Shown here piece after piece: positions 12,001 to 22,049 of a stretch of 64,000 bases of DNA. The translations under genes were made by a program, and so were the position numbers. The stretch lies in assembly GCA_032358165.1 (NCBI GenBank), contig JAALGY010000038.1, positions 62,001 to 126,000 of the forward strand, in the 5' to 3' direction. This DNA comes from Diplosphaera chodatii (lineage: Eukaryota > Chlorophyta > Trebouxiophyceae > Prasiolales > Stichococcaceae). The notes beneath the pieces are model-generated. The model was not told where the DNA came from. It ran no database searches and was given only the letters and a program-made list of their open reading frames with translations. The number at the start of each line of letters is the position of its first letter. Position 1 is the stretch's first letter.

Positions 12001-15000
12001 AGCAGGAATTTGACGGTCCAACACCATGTGGATGTTGTTGCATTACGTCAGCTGTTTGTGTGTACACTGAGTGGTGACACAGCTGTCAGTGGAACGCCTC
12101 AGGACAACAGGGTCAGCAGCATCAGCTCACATGCCTGCGTTGTCACCTGCAGGCGGAGGGGCTGTTGGGCAGCGAGAACGCGACGCACCCCTTTGCCCGC
12201 GTGTCCATCGGCCAGAGCACCATGCACACCGCCGTGGCGTGGCAGTCCACCACCCCGCTGTGGGACGAGAAGCTCGCCTTCAAGTGCGGCGCTTTGGATG
12301 CTCTTCTGTTGCACCGTATTGCAGTCTGCCCTGCAATGGGGCGCGCAACAGCCGACACTGGTCGCAAGTCACGCTCAGCACCCAGTGGGCAAGCTGGACC
12401 AAAGGGGCGTGCTCAACACCGTCATGCAGGGCTGGCATCCCAAGCCCAGCCGCTGCGGTGTCCCCTGCCATGCAGGAGCTCCCCTAGTTCCGGCTCCCAT
12501 CAGTAGCGGTCCTGCTGTCTCCCCGCCAATTTGAAGGTTGTAATTGGCATTGCAGGGAGGTGAGCGTGGCGGCGGAGCTGGTGGTGGAGGTGCGCGACCT
12601 GGGGGGCGCATCCAAGAAGGCGCGGAAGCTGGAGGCGGACCTGTCCGAGGCGGTGGCCAACACCCGCTTCCTGGGCGCCGCCGAGGTGCCGCTGGCCGCC
12701 ACGCTGTCCGCCACCAGCGGTGCGTCCCGGTTTGCTTCTCGTGCCTCTGGCATGCTGGTGCACATGCGGAAAGTGGTCTTGTGGTATGCAAGCAACAGAT
12801 CACTGACCATGCTGCAGTGGCCTGCATTCGGCGCTGCTGTTCATTGCAGACGATGGTTTAGACGATATCTGTCCTGCGTACAAGCAGTTGATGTTGGCAA
12901 GTCCTTCAGAAGGTTCCTCATCAGCAGTCGACTACCATTGTTGCTCCGCAACAAGGCGTACCTGCCCTCATCAGCTTTGGATGAGCCACCTGCACATTCA
13001 TGGCAGGCAGCCCCATGACCCCTTGCGGCGTCAATGTGGTCCAGGCTGACGGCAAGCACAGCTGCAAGTGCTTCCCCGTGCCCCCTGCAGAGCCGAGGTG
13101 GGCCACGCCAGTGCAGCAGGCGGCGGGGGATGCCCCAGGGGCCATTTTGGGGAGCAGCACTTTCAGCAGCTCAACGAAGTGCCGAAGCTGTCAAATGGTC
13201 CCCGCAGAACCAAGGTGGTACACGCTGATGCGGCGGTCGGCGGGGGATGCCGAGGTGGGCGGCCGTGTGCGCCTCGCATTCGAGTGGGACATCACCGCGC
13301 GCGGGCTGCTGGCGCTCAAGCTGGCGGCCCTGGAGCGCGTCCTGGTACAGTCCCCATTGCTCACAGCATCAGGCTTCAGTAAAAAACATGATTCGCCTGT
13401 CAAGCAGTGGGCTCATGCTGTCTGATCCCCTGGGCGGCATGCACGGGATGCAGTGAGTACGACACATGCAGGCAGCCAGTCTGCATCGAAAGGCGTGTTG
13501 CACTCCGAGATCAGATGCAGCTTGCTGCGAGCTCAGCTTAGTCGCGTCAGTGTTTGACTCCCCTTGAACCCCTGTGCTTGCAGGCGCAGCGCACGGAGAT
13601 CTTGTGCGCGCTGCACCCAGTGCCGCCGCCAGTGGCAGCCGCTTGGTCAGCCTCCCCCGGCCGCCGCGGCCTCCCGCACCCCAGCGGCAGGGGGCCGGCG
13701 CCGGAGTCGCCCCAGGGGGGCGGCGGCGACAGCAGCAGCGCCAGGAACGCCGCCAAGATGGTCGCGTCCCAGGTGCCGCCCTGCCGTTTCGTAGTCCACA
13801 TGCGCGCGGCCGCCCGCACCGCGCGTCGTTCAGCCAGGGATGCAGCTTCCTGCACACCTGCATGCACCGTCCCACCCTGCGCTACACCCTTGAAAACCCT
13901 GCACTGCGGCCGGGCGGTGCAGGTGCGCGGGGCGAAGCGGGGCAGCACCAGCGAGCTCGCGGTGGACCTGCTGGCCAAGCACCAGCAGGAGGAGTTTTAC
14001 AGCAACCTGTCGGTGTCGGTGCTGGAGGTCCGGGGCCTGCGCCCCCGCCGAGGTGCCCCTACATGCACACAGCCTCGTACATGATACATACCATCAGTCC
14101 TACATGCTTCATGGTGGCTACGTCATGTTCCAGACCTGTTGCGCACTGTGAAGGGCAGAGCTGAACTAGCACTGGTTTTCCGGTGATTGATCCAATCGCT
14201 GACGATGTGCTGCAGGGGTTGTTGCGGCGCTGCAGGCAAACGACCTGCCCAACCCTGTGGTGGAGGTGGGGGTGGCAGGCAACCAGAAATACGCAGTGGC
14301 TTCTGCTCGGACGCTGCAGGTGTGGACGTCCATGCACAGTACGAGTTGCCGTCCTCCTGCTGATTTGCCAGCTTGAACAGCCCCGCGGCTGGGTAAACTC
14401 GCAGCTACAGCTTGCCCGGAGCAGACGCAGCAGGGCTTTGCCTTTGCATCCAGAAAACGTGCAACGCTGGCTGTGCTGCCAGCACATCTGCTGATGTCGT
14501 CAAGCCTAAGCCAGCATTGCAGGTGTACGTCCTCATCGCAGTGGCAGGCAACCCCGATGCGGCAACAGTAGACCACACATTCTTGGAACTGCATGCCCTG
14601 TGACACCGCAGGCGCGCTTCCCCGGCGCGGCGCCGGTCACCTTCCGGCAGCTGCCGCCGGACGCCACGCTGCAGCTGCGCGTGTTCGACGGGGAGCCGGA
14701 GGGCGGGCTGTGCCTGTCCACCGGGCAGCTGTACCCCAAGCGCCTGCTGGGCCGCGCCGACCTGCACCTGTCGCACATCGAGGTGCGTGTTGGGTTTCGG
14801 GCGTCAAATCACAACCCCCGGAGGCGGGCTGTGCCTGTGCAGTGTGCAGTAGTGCGCGGTGAGCCTGCCGGGCTGCGCAGACCTGCACCTGCCGCACATC
14901 GAGGCGCGTCCTCGCTGGCCATGCGCATGTTTCCCACCCCACAGCAGCGTCGGCTGCTGCCGCATCTGCCTCAAGCATCCTGCATGCAGCCTGCTGATCA

Positions 15001-18000
15001 CAGCAGTGTTGCGCTGTCGCTGGATCCCCCCCGTATGTCACCGCAAGAACCAACCTCGCTGCAGGGGGAGGACCCGGCATATCTGTGGCTGCCCTGCTGG
15101 AGCGGCCCCCCGGGGCTGATGGAGCGCGCGCTGGAGGCCCTGCAGCGGGACGACGCGCCGCTGCCCCAGCCCGGCACCCTGCCCGACCTGCAGGCGCGCT
15201 GCTGACACAGGATCCAGCGGGGGAAACTGCAGCGTATGTGTGCGGGTTGGACATGTCGTTGCTCCTCTGCACACGCGGCATGTCTGTGCGCCAAGCAAGC
15301 TCATCCTGCGTCAGACCGTGAGATCGCGTGAACGGCATGATCCCTGCCTGCTTCAGGAGATGCATTCGACGCAGCACCTGCAAGCAGTCTCGATCCGAGC
15401 TGCTTGGATGCATCTGACTGCCTGCGGTCCTGCCGCAGGTGTACCTGCGGCTGCAGTGGGTGAGCCGCGTGGTGCGGGGCGTGGTGACGCGGCTGGAGGT
15501 GGGGCTGTCGGGGCTGTCGCTGTCCGTCGCGGGCGGCCTGCAGGACGAGCTGCTCAACTTCACCGCCCGCCAGCTGGCGGTCACCAACGTCATGACGACC
15601 GCCGAATTCAAGGTGCGGGGCACGGTGCAGCGGGTGCAGCTGGACGACCAGATGCTGCTGGCGGCGCACCCCGTGGTGCTGTCGCCCGCGGGCGTCAGCC
15701 AGCGGGAGGCGCACGCCGAGGCCGGCTCCGCGCTGCCGATGCCGCTGGAGGGCGGCGCCGCGTCGGGCGCCTCTGCGGGGCCCCAGCCGCTCATCAGGTG
15801 CAGTCTAGGAAACAACCCTGTATGTTGTTGTGTTCGATACGTCATGACGTGTCTTTCACGGAATGTTCATGGCCGAGCCGTTTGCTCAAGCGTACGGGAC
15901 ATGCCAGTGCCTTGCTGACCAGGGCATGCAGTGCAATGCGTGATGCCATTCAAACAGTGAGTGGTTAGCAGCGTGATGCCGGCATTATCCAGGGTGTGGA
16001 TCGCGCCTTGCTGCCGCTTGCCTCTCAGCCATGCACCAACCATGCCTGCTATCCGATGTCCCAGCCTTGACAGCAGCCCGCGCCCCAAACGCTGGTATGT
16101 GTCGCCAGCTCTGCTCAGCCTGTGTCTGTCCCGCTGCAGCTTTGGGCTGACGCGCAGCTTCGCGGGCAAGGCCACCAGCGACGGCGTGGCTGCGAAGCAG
16201 AGGCGCGCGCGCGACGGCGCCGCAGACGGGCAGGTGGTGGGCGACGCGGGCCACGAGATGCTGTCCTTCAAGGAGATCTACCTGTTTGTGGGTGCGCACA
16301 TGAGAGATGACGTAGCGCTGGCTGCTGGCAGCTGCTGTTGTGTGCCTCGACATCTAGCTGAGCAGCAGGTGTCTTTGCTGCCCCAACATGCCGCTTTGTT
16401 GGCAGCAAGCTGCGATTCTGGTACTGCTGAAGGACATGCCCTGCTAGATGAGACCGAGGCAGCACGGCGCCCTCACAACCCAGTCTTTACAAAGCCAAGC
16501 AACTGGCATGCAGGCGAGCTGGACTTCCAGGCGGACGAGGCGTTCCTGGAGGCCATGATGACGTTCGCCCTGAGCGTGCCCAGCGCGGACGTGTGGCAGG
16601 ACGCGGCCTGGGAGGCGCGCCAGCGGCGGCTGCTGACCGCGCAGTTCGGCCCCAACGAGGTGGGGAGTCTGGTCAGGGCTTTGCACGCCTTCTGAAAGCC
16701 AAGCGGTTGGACCTGGGACCTCAGGGCCAGCTGGCATACCACAGACTACGCGTGGACTCTTTGTCAGCTGTGGTTCTGTAAGTGTCAACAGAGCACCCGG
16801 ATGGCATTGAAAAAACACTGCGCTGTTGGAGTTGCAACCGAACCCCTGGCAACTCTGCGTGCTGTGCAGGTGGAGGCACTGGCGCTGAGCGCCAACAGCA
16901 GGGTGTCGGGGTTTACGGACGCAAAGGACGCTGCCGAGCCGCTGCGCTGGATCAAGCTGCACCAGGCCGGCGAGATTCGGGCAAGTATAGTTCGTATCTG
17001 CACTATTGCTCAGATGCCCAGTCGCCCCGCTGAGGGTGCTTGCCATTGTTTGCGCCCCTGGTCCCGCTAGCTCTGCCAGGAATAGCACACGAGGCTCACA
17101 AGCAGCTGTGCTCTGTGTGGGCGTGCGGCGTGTTCAGCGTGGCCGCGTGGCAGCATGTTCGAGTGTGAAGGTCTATGCCTATGCACCCCTACCTCATAAC
17201 TCCGGTGAACCCCACCGCAGGCGATGAAGGCGCAGGCCAGCTACAGCTCCTGGTACTTTGTGGAGCGCGCCGCGATCGGCGACATCCGCGTGAACTGCAC
17301 CATCGCGCTGTCGTCGGCCATCCTGGCGTCCTCCCGCCGCGCGCCCGCCAACGCCGACGCCTCCCGTGCCAAGGTCTGCCGAACATGTGTGGTAGTCAAG
17401 CATCTGACGTCACAGCGCGTGTGTGGGTTCACTTGAGCCGAACCATGCAACACACAGTATGCAGGGTACCACATTGTCTGACCGTGACAGCGCCTTGTAT
17501 AAAATAGGCAAGGATCTGGTACACACCTTGACAACGGAAGGGCTGCTTGTCCCTGCTGTCTGACCTGCTACTGGGGTCACCTTTCTGACGCGCCAACTGC
17601 TGGCGCTGCAGGCGAGCCTGTTCAACCGCGTCATCGGCGCGGCGGGCTTCCAGCTGATCAACGTGAACAACGTGTCGCTGCGCCTGGGCGGCTGGTCCAC
17701 CGACACGCAGCTGGTGTCGCGCAAGGCGCTCGCGGCCACGCTGACCCGCCACTTCCGGGACCAGTTCATCAAGGAGGCGCACAAGGCGCGTTCTGGAACT
17801 GGGCAAATAGTTTTGCTGAATACCAACTGACTCCTTCTCTGTGATGTGGTCGTGATCGAGACAGCAACCATGCATGTGCCAACTTGAGTTCAACCGCAGT
17901 TGCATTGTCGCAAGACTGACGCTGTGCCTGCTTCGGTTTTGTACAGCTTCTGGCATTGCCAACTGCAGGTGCTGGCGGGAGCCGGGCCCGCTGTTGCGGC

Positions 18001-20650
18001 GGTGCCGCTGGTCGTCGTGTGGGCAGGCGGCAGCGCGGTGAGGCTTTTTGACTTCCGCACTGCGCAGTCAGCTGTCAGGCATCCTGCTGCCGCCAGCCAG
18101 CCCAGACTCCTGAACTGTGTACGGAGTCTCGACAGCATGCTCCAGAGGGCTGGATTGGCACCGCGTGGACTTATCAGAGATCTGGATTCCCACTCTGCAT
18201 GTTGACTGCAGGTGAGCCTGGCACGGGGCATCGCGGGCGGCCAGATCGGCGCGCTGGGGACCGCCTCGCGCGTCGGCTTTGTCGCGGGGCAGTCCATCGC
18301 GCAGGTGGGCACCCCCGCGCAGCCAGGCAACGGCAGTCCCAGGGTTTATGGGTTTTGCACTGGTGGCTGTGAAACGCCGAGGCGGGGCATGCGCCTCAGC
18401 AGCAAGCAGCGAGGGGCTGCCGTGCTTGTGCCCCGCCCATGCGCGTATGCTTGGGGCGGCTGCATGGCTCTTGGGCAGCCCACCTGCTGTGGCCCCTCAA
18501 GTGGGTGCTGTATCTGCATCTGCACCAGCGAGCTCGTGCGGTATAAGGCTGAGGCGTCCCAGCAGACGCATCCCTGCGTGCTGCAGGCGCTCCGTGCTGG
18601 CAGCAGCGGCACCAGCAGTACAACACCTCCTGCACTGACCCGCCCTGCTCACCACATGTTCCCGTACTCTATTTTTAAACGTCAACTACGTATCGTTGAC
18701 TTTGTTGTTATTTCCCTGGCGCAGGTGCTGAACGCCTTCAGCCGCATGGGGGCATCGGTGCTGACGTGGGTGCCGCCGCCGCGCGCGGGCCACTTCTCCG
18801 ACACCGCGCTGCTGCAGCGCGTGGTGCAGCGCCCCGCGTCCAGCCTGGACGCCTTCGCGCGCGGCGCCTCCGAGCTGGGCACCGGCGTCATCACCGGCGT
18901 CACCGGCATCGTGCTGGACCCGATGCAGGTGACGCATGCAGCCGCAGCAACGCCGAGCTTGCACCCTGAGCGGCACGCAGCCGGGCACCGGGGCCATTGC
19001 CGGGCATGGCGCCTGGCGCCCAGTCGACTGGCGACGCACCCGGTTGTGCGCCCACTGGAGCTGCAACCTCAGCTATCCCGTGGGTATGCCTAGATCGGAA
19101 CCATGCATCCGGGGTAGCGACCGCATGCTTGCCAAACGCAGGGGTACAACCTGGGGGGCGTGCCGCTGCTGGCGGTGGGGGTGGGCAAGGGGGTGGCGGG
19201 GGCGCTGCTGCGCCCGGGCCTGGGCGTCTGCGAGCTGAGCTCCAAGGCCGCGTATGGGCTGTCGCTGGCGTGCCTGGGGAAGCAGGGCATCGTGGGCACG
19301 GTGCAGCGGCGGGTGCGGCCGCCCGGCGGCGCGCCGCCGCCCGACGAGGCGGCGCTCCTGGACATGGTGCGCCGGTTTTACTGCTGCGGTGCTCCTGCTC
19401 TCGTTGTTTCTACACCCCACGCCCCCGGCGGCGCGTCGCCCCCCAATGAGGAGGCCCCCGGGGGGATGATGCGCTGCTGTGTGCATGTGTGACTCTGAGT
19501 ACGTGTAGCTCAGCTACAAGGCTTTGGATTGGTCCAAGCAGCGCCACTGGCTGGCCGTGTCATGCGGGGCAGCCTGGGGCAACGCAGCGCCATGCAGTTC
19601 GTGAATCTTTTCACATTGGGCTTGCAACGGTCGGCAAATTTAAGAACATTGGGTTCGCACCTTCCAGTTTGTGTTGTAGATGCTGCAGGGAATGGTGACG
19701 GCACTGGCGGAGTGGCAGGTGGCCGAGGCGCGCCTGACGGCACACGCGTGTTCACACCCCTGCTGACTGATGCAGGAGTCGGAGGACGGCAGGCGGAGCG
19801 GCGGGCGGCTCAGGCGCATTCCAGCGCAGAACTTCACCATACCAAAACCCTCCCAACCTGCTGCAGGAGTCGGAGGAGCGGCAGGCGGAGCGGCGGGCGG
19901 CCGAGGCGCAGCGCCGGGAGCTGCTGGCCGCCTGGGAGGCCGCGCTGCCGTCGCTGCTGCCCCACCTCGCCGGCGAGCACGTGGAGGATGTGCTGGCGGT
20001 GTCGCTGGGCCGCGTGCTGCTGCTGACGGACGGCCACATCATCATGCTGCGCTCCAGCCGGGCCGCCGGCGGCGGCGGCAGCGGCGGCGCCGAGGCAGCA
20101 GGAAGCAGCACGGCGGACGGCAGGGAGGAGGCCGAGCCGGACTACCGCCACAAGTGGCGCGTCCGCAACTCCGAAGTGCAGGCCATCAAAGGTGACGTCA
20201 ATCCTTGTGTCTGAAATCGCAGCGTCAACTTTGGAGGAGGAGGGTACTGCTGTCTGCCAAGTTGCTGCAGCACCCCACGACAGGCACCGGGGCAGCGGTG
20301 CCGGTGCCTGATCTCAACCATGTAGCGCACACCTGGGAGACGCTGCAGCCTCAGGGCGAGCGTGTGCGACTGACGCAGGCGACGAGGAGAAGAGCAAGGT
20401 CACGGTGGAGTACGCGCGGCGGTTCCAGCCGCGACCGCGGGCGCTGGGCACCTGGACCGTGCCGCTGAAGCACGTCATCCGGTGCGCGGGGCGCGCGGCG
20501 TACATGCACGTCAACGCCCGGCTGCTGCACCACATGGCGGCGGACCGGGCGGTGCCGCAGGCGGGGGGCGGGGCCAGGGGCGGCGACGGCGGCGGCGCGG
20601 CGCACATGCCGCTGCTGTCCATCATGGACGAGCCCTACGCGCCCCGCTGA
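1..20650 (+). CDS. VPS13: VPS13-family bridge-like lipid transfer protein, 3' part (5' end outside window)
   Basis: VPS13 proteins are rod-like lipid conduits at membrane contact sites. The window opens in an intron; the first visible exon is 72-227 and the stop is 20648-20650. About 50 exons join in phase into roughly 2,850 codons. Visible in order: a segment with LTNSLPYPMHLILW (VPS13 'NLLPY' type), a low-complexity 275-codon exon (4259-5083), the SHR-BD/VAB-like region, two C2-like domains, an APT1-like block, the VPS13_C region and a PH-like end. Early exons read: 72-227, 374-643, 875-1030, 1403-1548, 1707-1859, 2059-2228, 2352-2407, 2465-2577, 2838-3007, 3278-3398, 3684-3765, 3932-4094, 4259-5083, 5262-5356, 5546-5752, 5936-6076, 6393-6550, 6761-7030. 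The phase across 2059-2407 is unresolved. Domain order recalls plant VPS13M proteins. The N-terminal chorein domain would lie upstream of the window. Confidence 0.93.
7139..8803 (+). other. VPS13: SHR-BD/VAB-like region of the VPS13 gene
   Basis: Exons 7139-7306, 7471-7644, 7832-7890, 8052-8176, 8412-8503 and 8690-8803 encode the most family-typical stretch. It has VVENQTGVPIEV, then WQWSGGFALAAKEAYFGLRV, then PPYRIENATSDVAIWFAQ, then MPYAWDEPLDPHKLRV. The 'PYRIEN...I.F.Q' and 'Y.WDEP' signatures are the usual marks of the VPS13 adaptor-binding (SHR-BD/VAB) region. Further exons 9095-9382, 9675-9794 (VYVTVYSDGPTRVLRL), 10162-10340 and 10607-10823 continue the region into a Ser/Ala/Pro-rich linker. 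Confidence 0.9.
7974..8037 (+). repeat. 32-bp tandem duplication in a VPS13 intron
   Basis: Two adjacent 32-bp units begin CACATGGGTC and share ACCTGAGACTTC. They sit just before the acceptor of exon 8052 and differ at a handful of positions. Confidence 0.8.
11363..11830 (+). repeat. Array of decayed copies of an exon 3' end inside a VPS13 intron
   Basis: The end of exon 11249-11413 (GGCGACGCGGCGCTGCTGCT and on through its GTG donor) recurs downstream in the same intron. Copies sit at about 11474-11524, 11594-11644, 11695-11734 and 11782-11830. The first two are nearly identical to the exon; the last two are strongly diverged. The period is roughly 90-120 bp. Most copies keep a GTGCRY-like donor and none has a usable upstream acceptor. 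Confidence 0.85.
13091..13143 (+). repeat. Decayed copy of an exon 5' end (VPS13 intron)
   Basis: The 5' end of exon 13208-13344, with its acceptor, is duplicated 117 bp upstream. Both have CAG followed by a 'CC(G/A)AGGTGG' block and 'GGCGGGGGATGCC'. The upstream copy loses similarity after about 50 nt. Confidence 0.75.
13923..15193 (+). other. VPS13: Second C2-like domain of the VPS13 gene
   Basis: Exons 13923-14052, 14216-14319, 14612-14782 and 15065-15193 join in phase. They give NLSVSVLEVRGLRPRR, then NDLPNPVVEVGVAGNQKYAV, then a strand with TLQLRVFDGEPEGG, then LLGRADLHLSHIE and finally AYLWLPCW. The order fits a second C2-like fold right after the first. The last exon ends CAG|GCGCGC, an apparent GC donor, since the next exon (15439) needs phase 0. 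Two exon-end duplicates lie in the flanking introns. Confidence 0.7.
14817..14912 (+). repeat. Decayed copy of an exon 3' end (VPS13 intron)
   Basis: The sequence 'GGAGGCGGGCTGTGCCTGT', followed after a gap by 'GACCTGCACCTGCCGCACAT', repeats the end of exon 14612-14782. It lies in the intron directly downstream. Confidence 0.75.
15439..15797 (+). other. VPS13: APT1-like segment of the VPS13 gene
   Basis: This single 359-nt exon encodes a run of amphipathic strands. It begins VYLRLQWVSRVVRGVVTRLE, continues through LSGLSLSVAGGLQDELLNF, and ends with VQRVQLDDQMLLAAHPVVL. The last motif matches the VPS13 signature 'iQiDNQL....fPVll' of the APT1 segment, with Asp-Asp in place of Asp-Asn. Exons 16140-16291 and 16514-16659 (LDFQADEAFLEAMMTF) follow in phase. 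Confidence 0.85.
16514..19366 (+). other. VPS13: VPS13 C-terminal (ATG2_C-like) region
   Basis: Exons 16514-16659, 16870-16980, 17221-17373, 17612-17785, 17969-18037, 18212-18304, 18725-18928 and 19142-19366 join in phase 0. The protein runs through SLFNRVIGAAGFQLINVNNV, a Gly/Ala-rich hydrophobic stretch with SLARGIAGGQIGALG, GASELGTGVITGVTGIVLDP, and VGVGKGVAGALLRPGLGV. The Gly-rich 'G...G..G.GL.GA...P..G..D' texture is typical of the VPS13 C-terminus that attaches to membranes and lipid droplets. Donors at 16980 (CGG|GCAAGT) and 17785 (AAG|GCGCGT) appear to be GC donors. Confidence 0.88.
19776..19823 (+). repeat. Decayed copy of an exon 5' end (VPS13 intron)
   Basis: TGCAG plus GAGTCGGAGGACGGCAGGCG, continuing for about 45 nt, duplicates the start of exon 19867 (GAGTCGGAGGAGCGGCAGGC). 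The copy is 91 bp upstream and carries an internal one-base loss of frame. Confidence 0.8.
19867..20650 (+). other. VPS13: C-terminal PH-like domain of the VPS13 gene
   Basis: Exons 19867-20191 and 20379-20650 encode a charged helix (ESEERQAERRAAEAQRRELL), then VLAVSLGRVLLLTDGHIIML and KWRVRNSEVQAI. That is the PH-like pattern found at the end of plant and animal VPS13 ('vlllTd..i..l.....kW.i...ei'). A short exon at 19680-19718 (MVTALAEWQ) links it to the upstream region; its exact acceptor (19680 or 19689) is ambiguous. The stop TGA is at 20648. Confidence 0.85.
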
Positions 20651-22049
20651 CTGTGCGGTGGCTCGGGGCCGCAAGTACAGCTTTGTCTCTACGCAAATGG
20701 GCGGCAGGATGTTTGCCGTCTGCCAGACGTCCTAGCACAGGTGGTTGGTGTGAGTTCGTGTGTGTGTGTTTGTGTGTGTGTGTTCATGTGTGACAACGTC
20801 TACGGTATGGGGGTTACAGCTTGGTTTTGTCGAAGATGTGTTGCTCAGCTAGTCTGGTTGGTTGTAGGTAAACAGTCCGTCAGGCAAGACGCCTGCCTGC
20901 ATCACGGGTGTTGCTTCCCTGCTTTCCAGCATACACGAGGACAGAGTCAGTCATGACAAAGACGTTGCTGCGCTTGCTGCAGACCGTCCTCTGGAATGGC
21001 ATGCTATCGTCAGTGCATTGCTGTGCATGCACGGGCTGATAGGCAGCACGAAACAATATGTTACATCATCGTTCCATGGCAACAACATGCACTACTGCGG
21101 ATCCCACACACATACCGGTACCCCGGGCAGGTGGTTGCAAATGGCCGCTACCACAATCACAACCGGGGGCAAGTCACAGGAGCAAGCCCACTGGAACGAA
21201 CAGCATCAGCAGCCATCAACTACAATGTTCACATCATGCGCAAGGCGAAAGGATGACGACCCACAGGTCGTCAACACCCAAAGGATGACGACCCGAGGGT
21301 CGTCATCCTTGCCTCTTTGTGCTTGTGCTGGCTGCTGGAAGCACTACGAGACACAACAACAACAACAACACGGCCAGGCAGCAACAGCAGGACATCCTTC
21401 AAGTACCCGCTGCTGCCCCCAGCTGATCTGCAACAGAAGACATACAAACGGCAATCCCTCGCCACAGCGATTGCAGCGTGATATCAAGCCGAACTTTGCC
21501 GCTCTTTTTGCCGGCAGGAAAAGCGGACACTACGTCTCTACCGAAACAGCCGTGCCTTGCACCCGACGCGCACTGCGCCACTGCCCCGGCTGCTGCTTCC
21601 GCAGCAGCGGTGTCGTGATATCATGCGGGGTGGCCTGGTACGGATGTGGCGCGCACAGCACGCACCCTCCCACCCGGTCTGAGAGTCGTACATGTGGGTA
21701 TCACTTCACTCCTTCTTGTCGTCGTTTTGCACAGCGCCTGCCCGGCAGACGCTGACATGAGTCACAGCCAACATCTAGGGCTCGTTCCTCCGCTGGTATG
21801 CGCAGCTGCAGCAGGCTCCTTTCAATGGCAACTGCATAGTTGCGACAGAGACTGGTCAAGGCCGCGAAGGCCTGCACCAATCTTATAATGTATCTGCACC
21901 AACCTCGTAACATATCAACTGATCATCCAACCAACCAAGCGCTTTGGCGGGCGAGCGGCGATGCTGGCAGACACTTCCTAACCCACAAAGCGCATTCATA
22001 AGCGCGTGATGGACAGTCGGTGATGATGCTATGGTGCCAGACTCGCACC
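20651..22049. other. Convergent intergenic region (VPS13 and F-box/LRR 3' sides)
   Basis: No exon chain could be supported here. The region should hold both 3' UTRs. It contains a GT-rich stretch (about 20755-20785), a CAA microsatellite (about 21355-21371) and a perfect hairpin (separate entry). The longest open frame (21018-21755) has no recognisable domain and no coding-like texture. Confidence 0.6.
21281..21310. repeat. Perfect inverted repeat, 14-bp arms, 2-nt loop
   Basis: AAGGATGACGACCC, then GA, then GGGTCGTCATCCTT. A second copy of the left arm lies at about 21249-21262, followed by a partial right arm ('GGTCGTCA'). The site is near the 3' ends of two convergent genes. It could be a hairpin in a 3' UTR or a relic of a mobile element. 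Confidence 0.85.

Larger units (their letters stand above)
11249..13344 (+). other. VPS13: First C2-like domain of the VPS13 gene
   Basis: Exons 11249-11413, 12153-12283, 12556-12719 and 13208-13344 join in phase. They read LTVLVLEAEGLLGSE, then TTPLWDEKLAF, then VSVAAELVVEVRDLGG, then a 'TRFLGAAEVPLAATL' strand pair, then PRWYTLMRR and GRVRLAFEWD. This is the strand order and spacing of a C2 domain ('L.V.V..A.GL', 'P.W.E...F', 'FLG...L', 'W..L', 'I.L.F.W'). C2 domains bind phospholipid membranes, often with Ca2+. The usual run of Asp ligands is not obvious here, so calcium binding is doubtful. Confidence 0.82.

Noticed and set aside
20755..20785. GT-rich stretch as a regulatory site
   Set aside because: A simple microsatellite-like run. 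Nothing ties it to a function.
21018..21755. A 245-codon open frame between convergent genes
   Set aside because: No recognisable domain, mixed composition, contains the hairpin and microsatellite, and no supporting splice structure.
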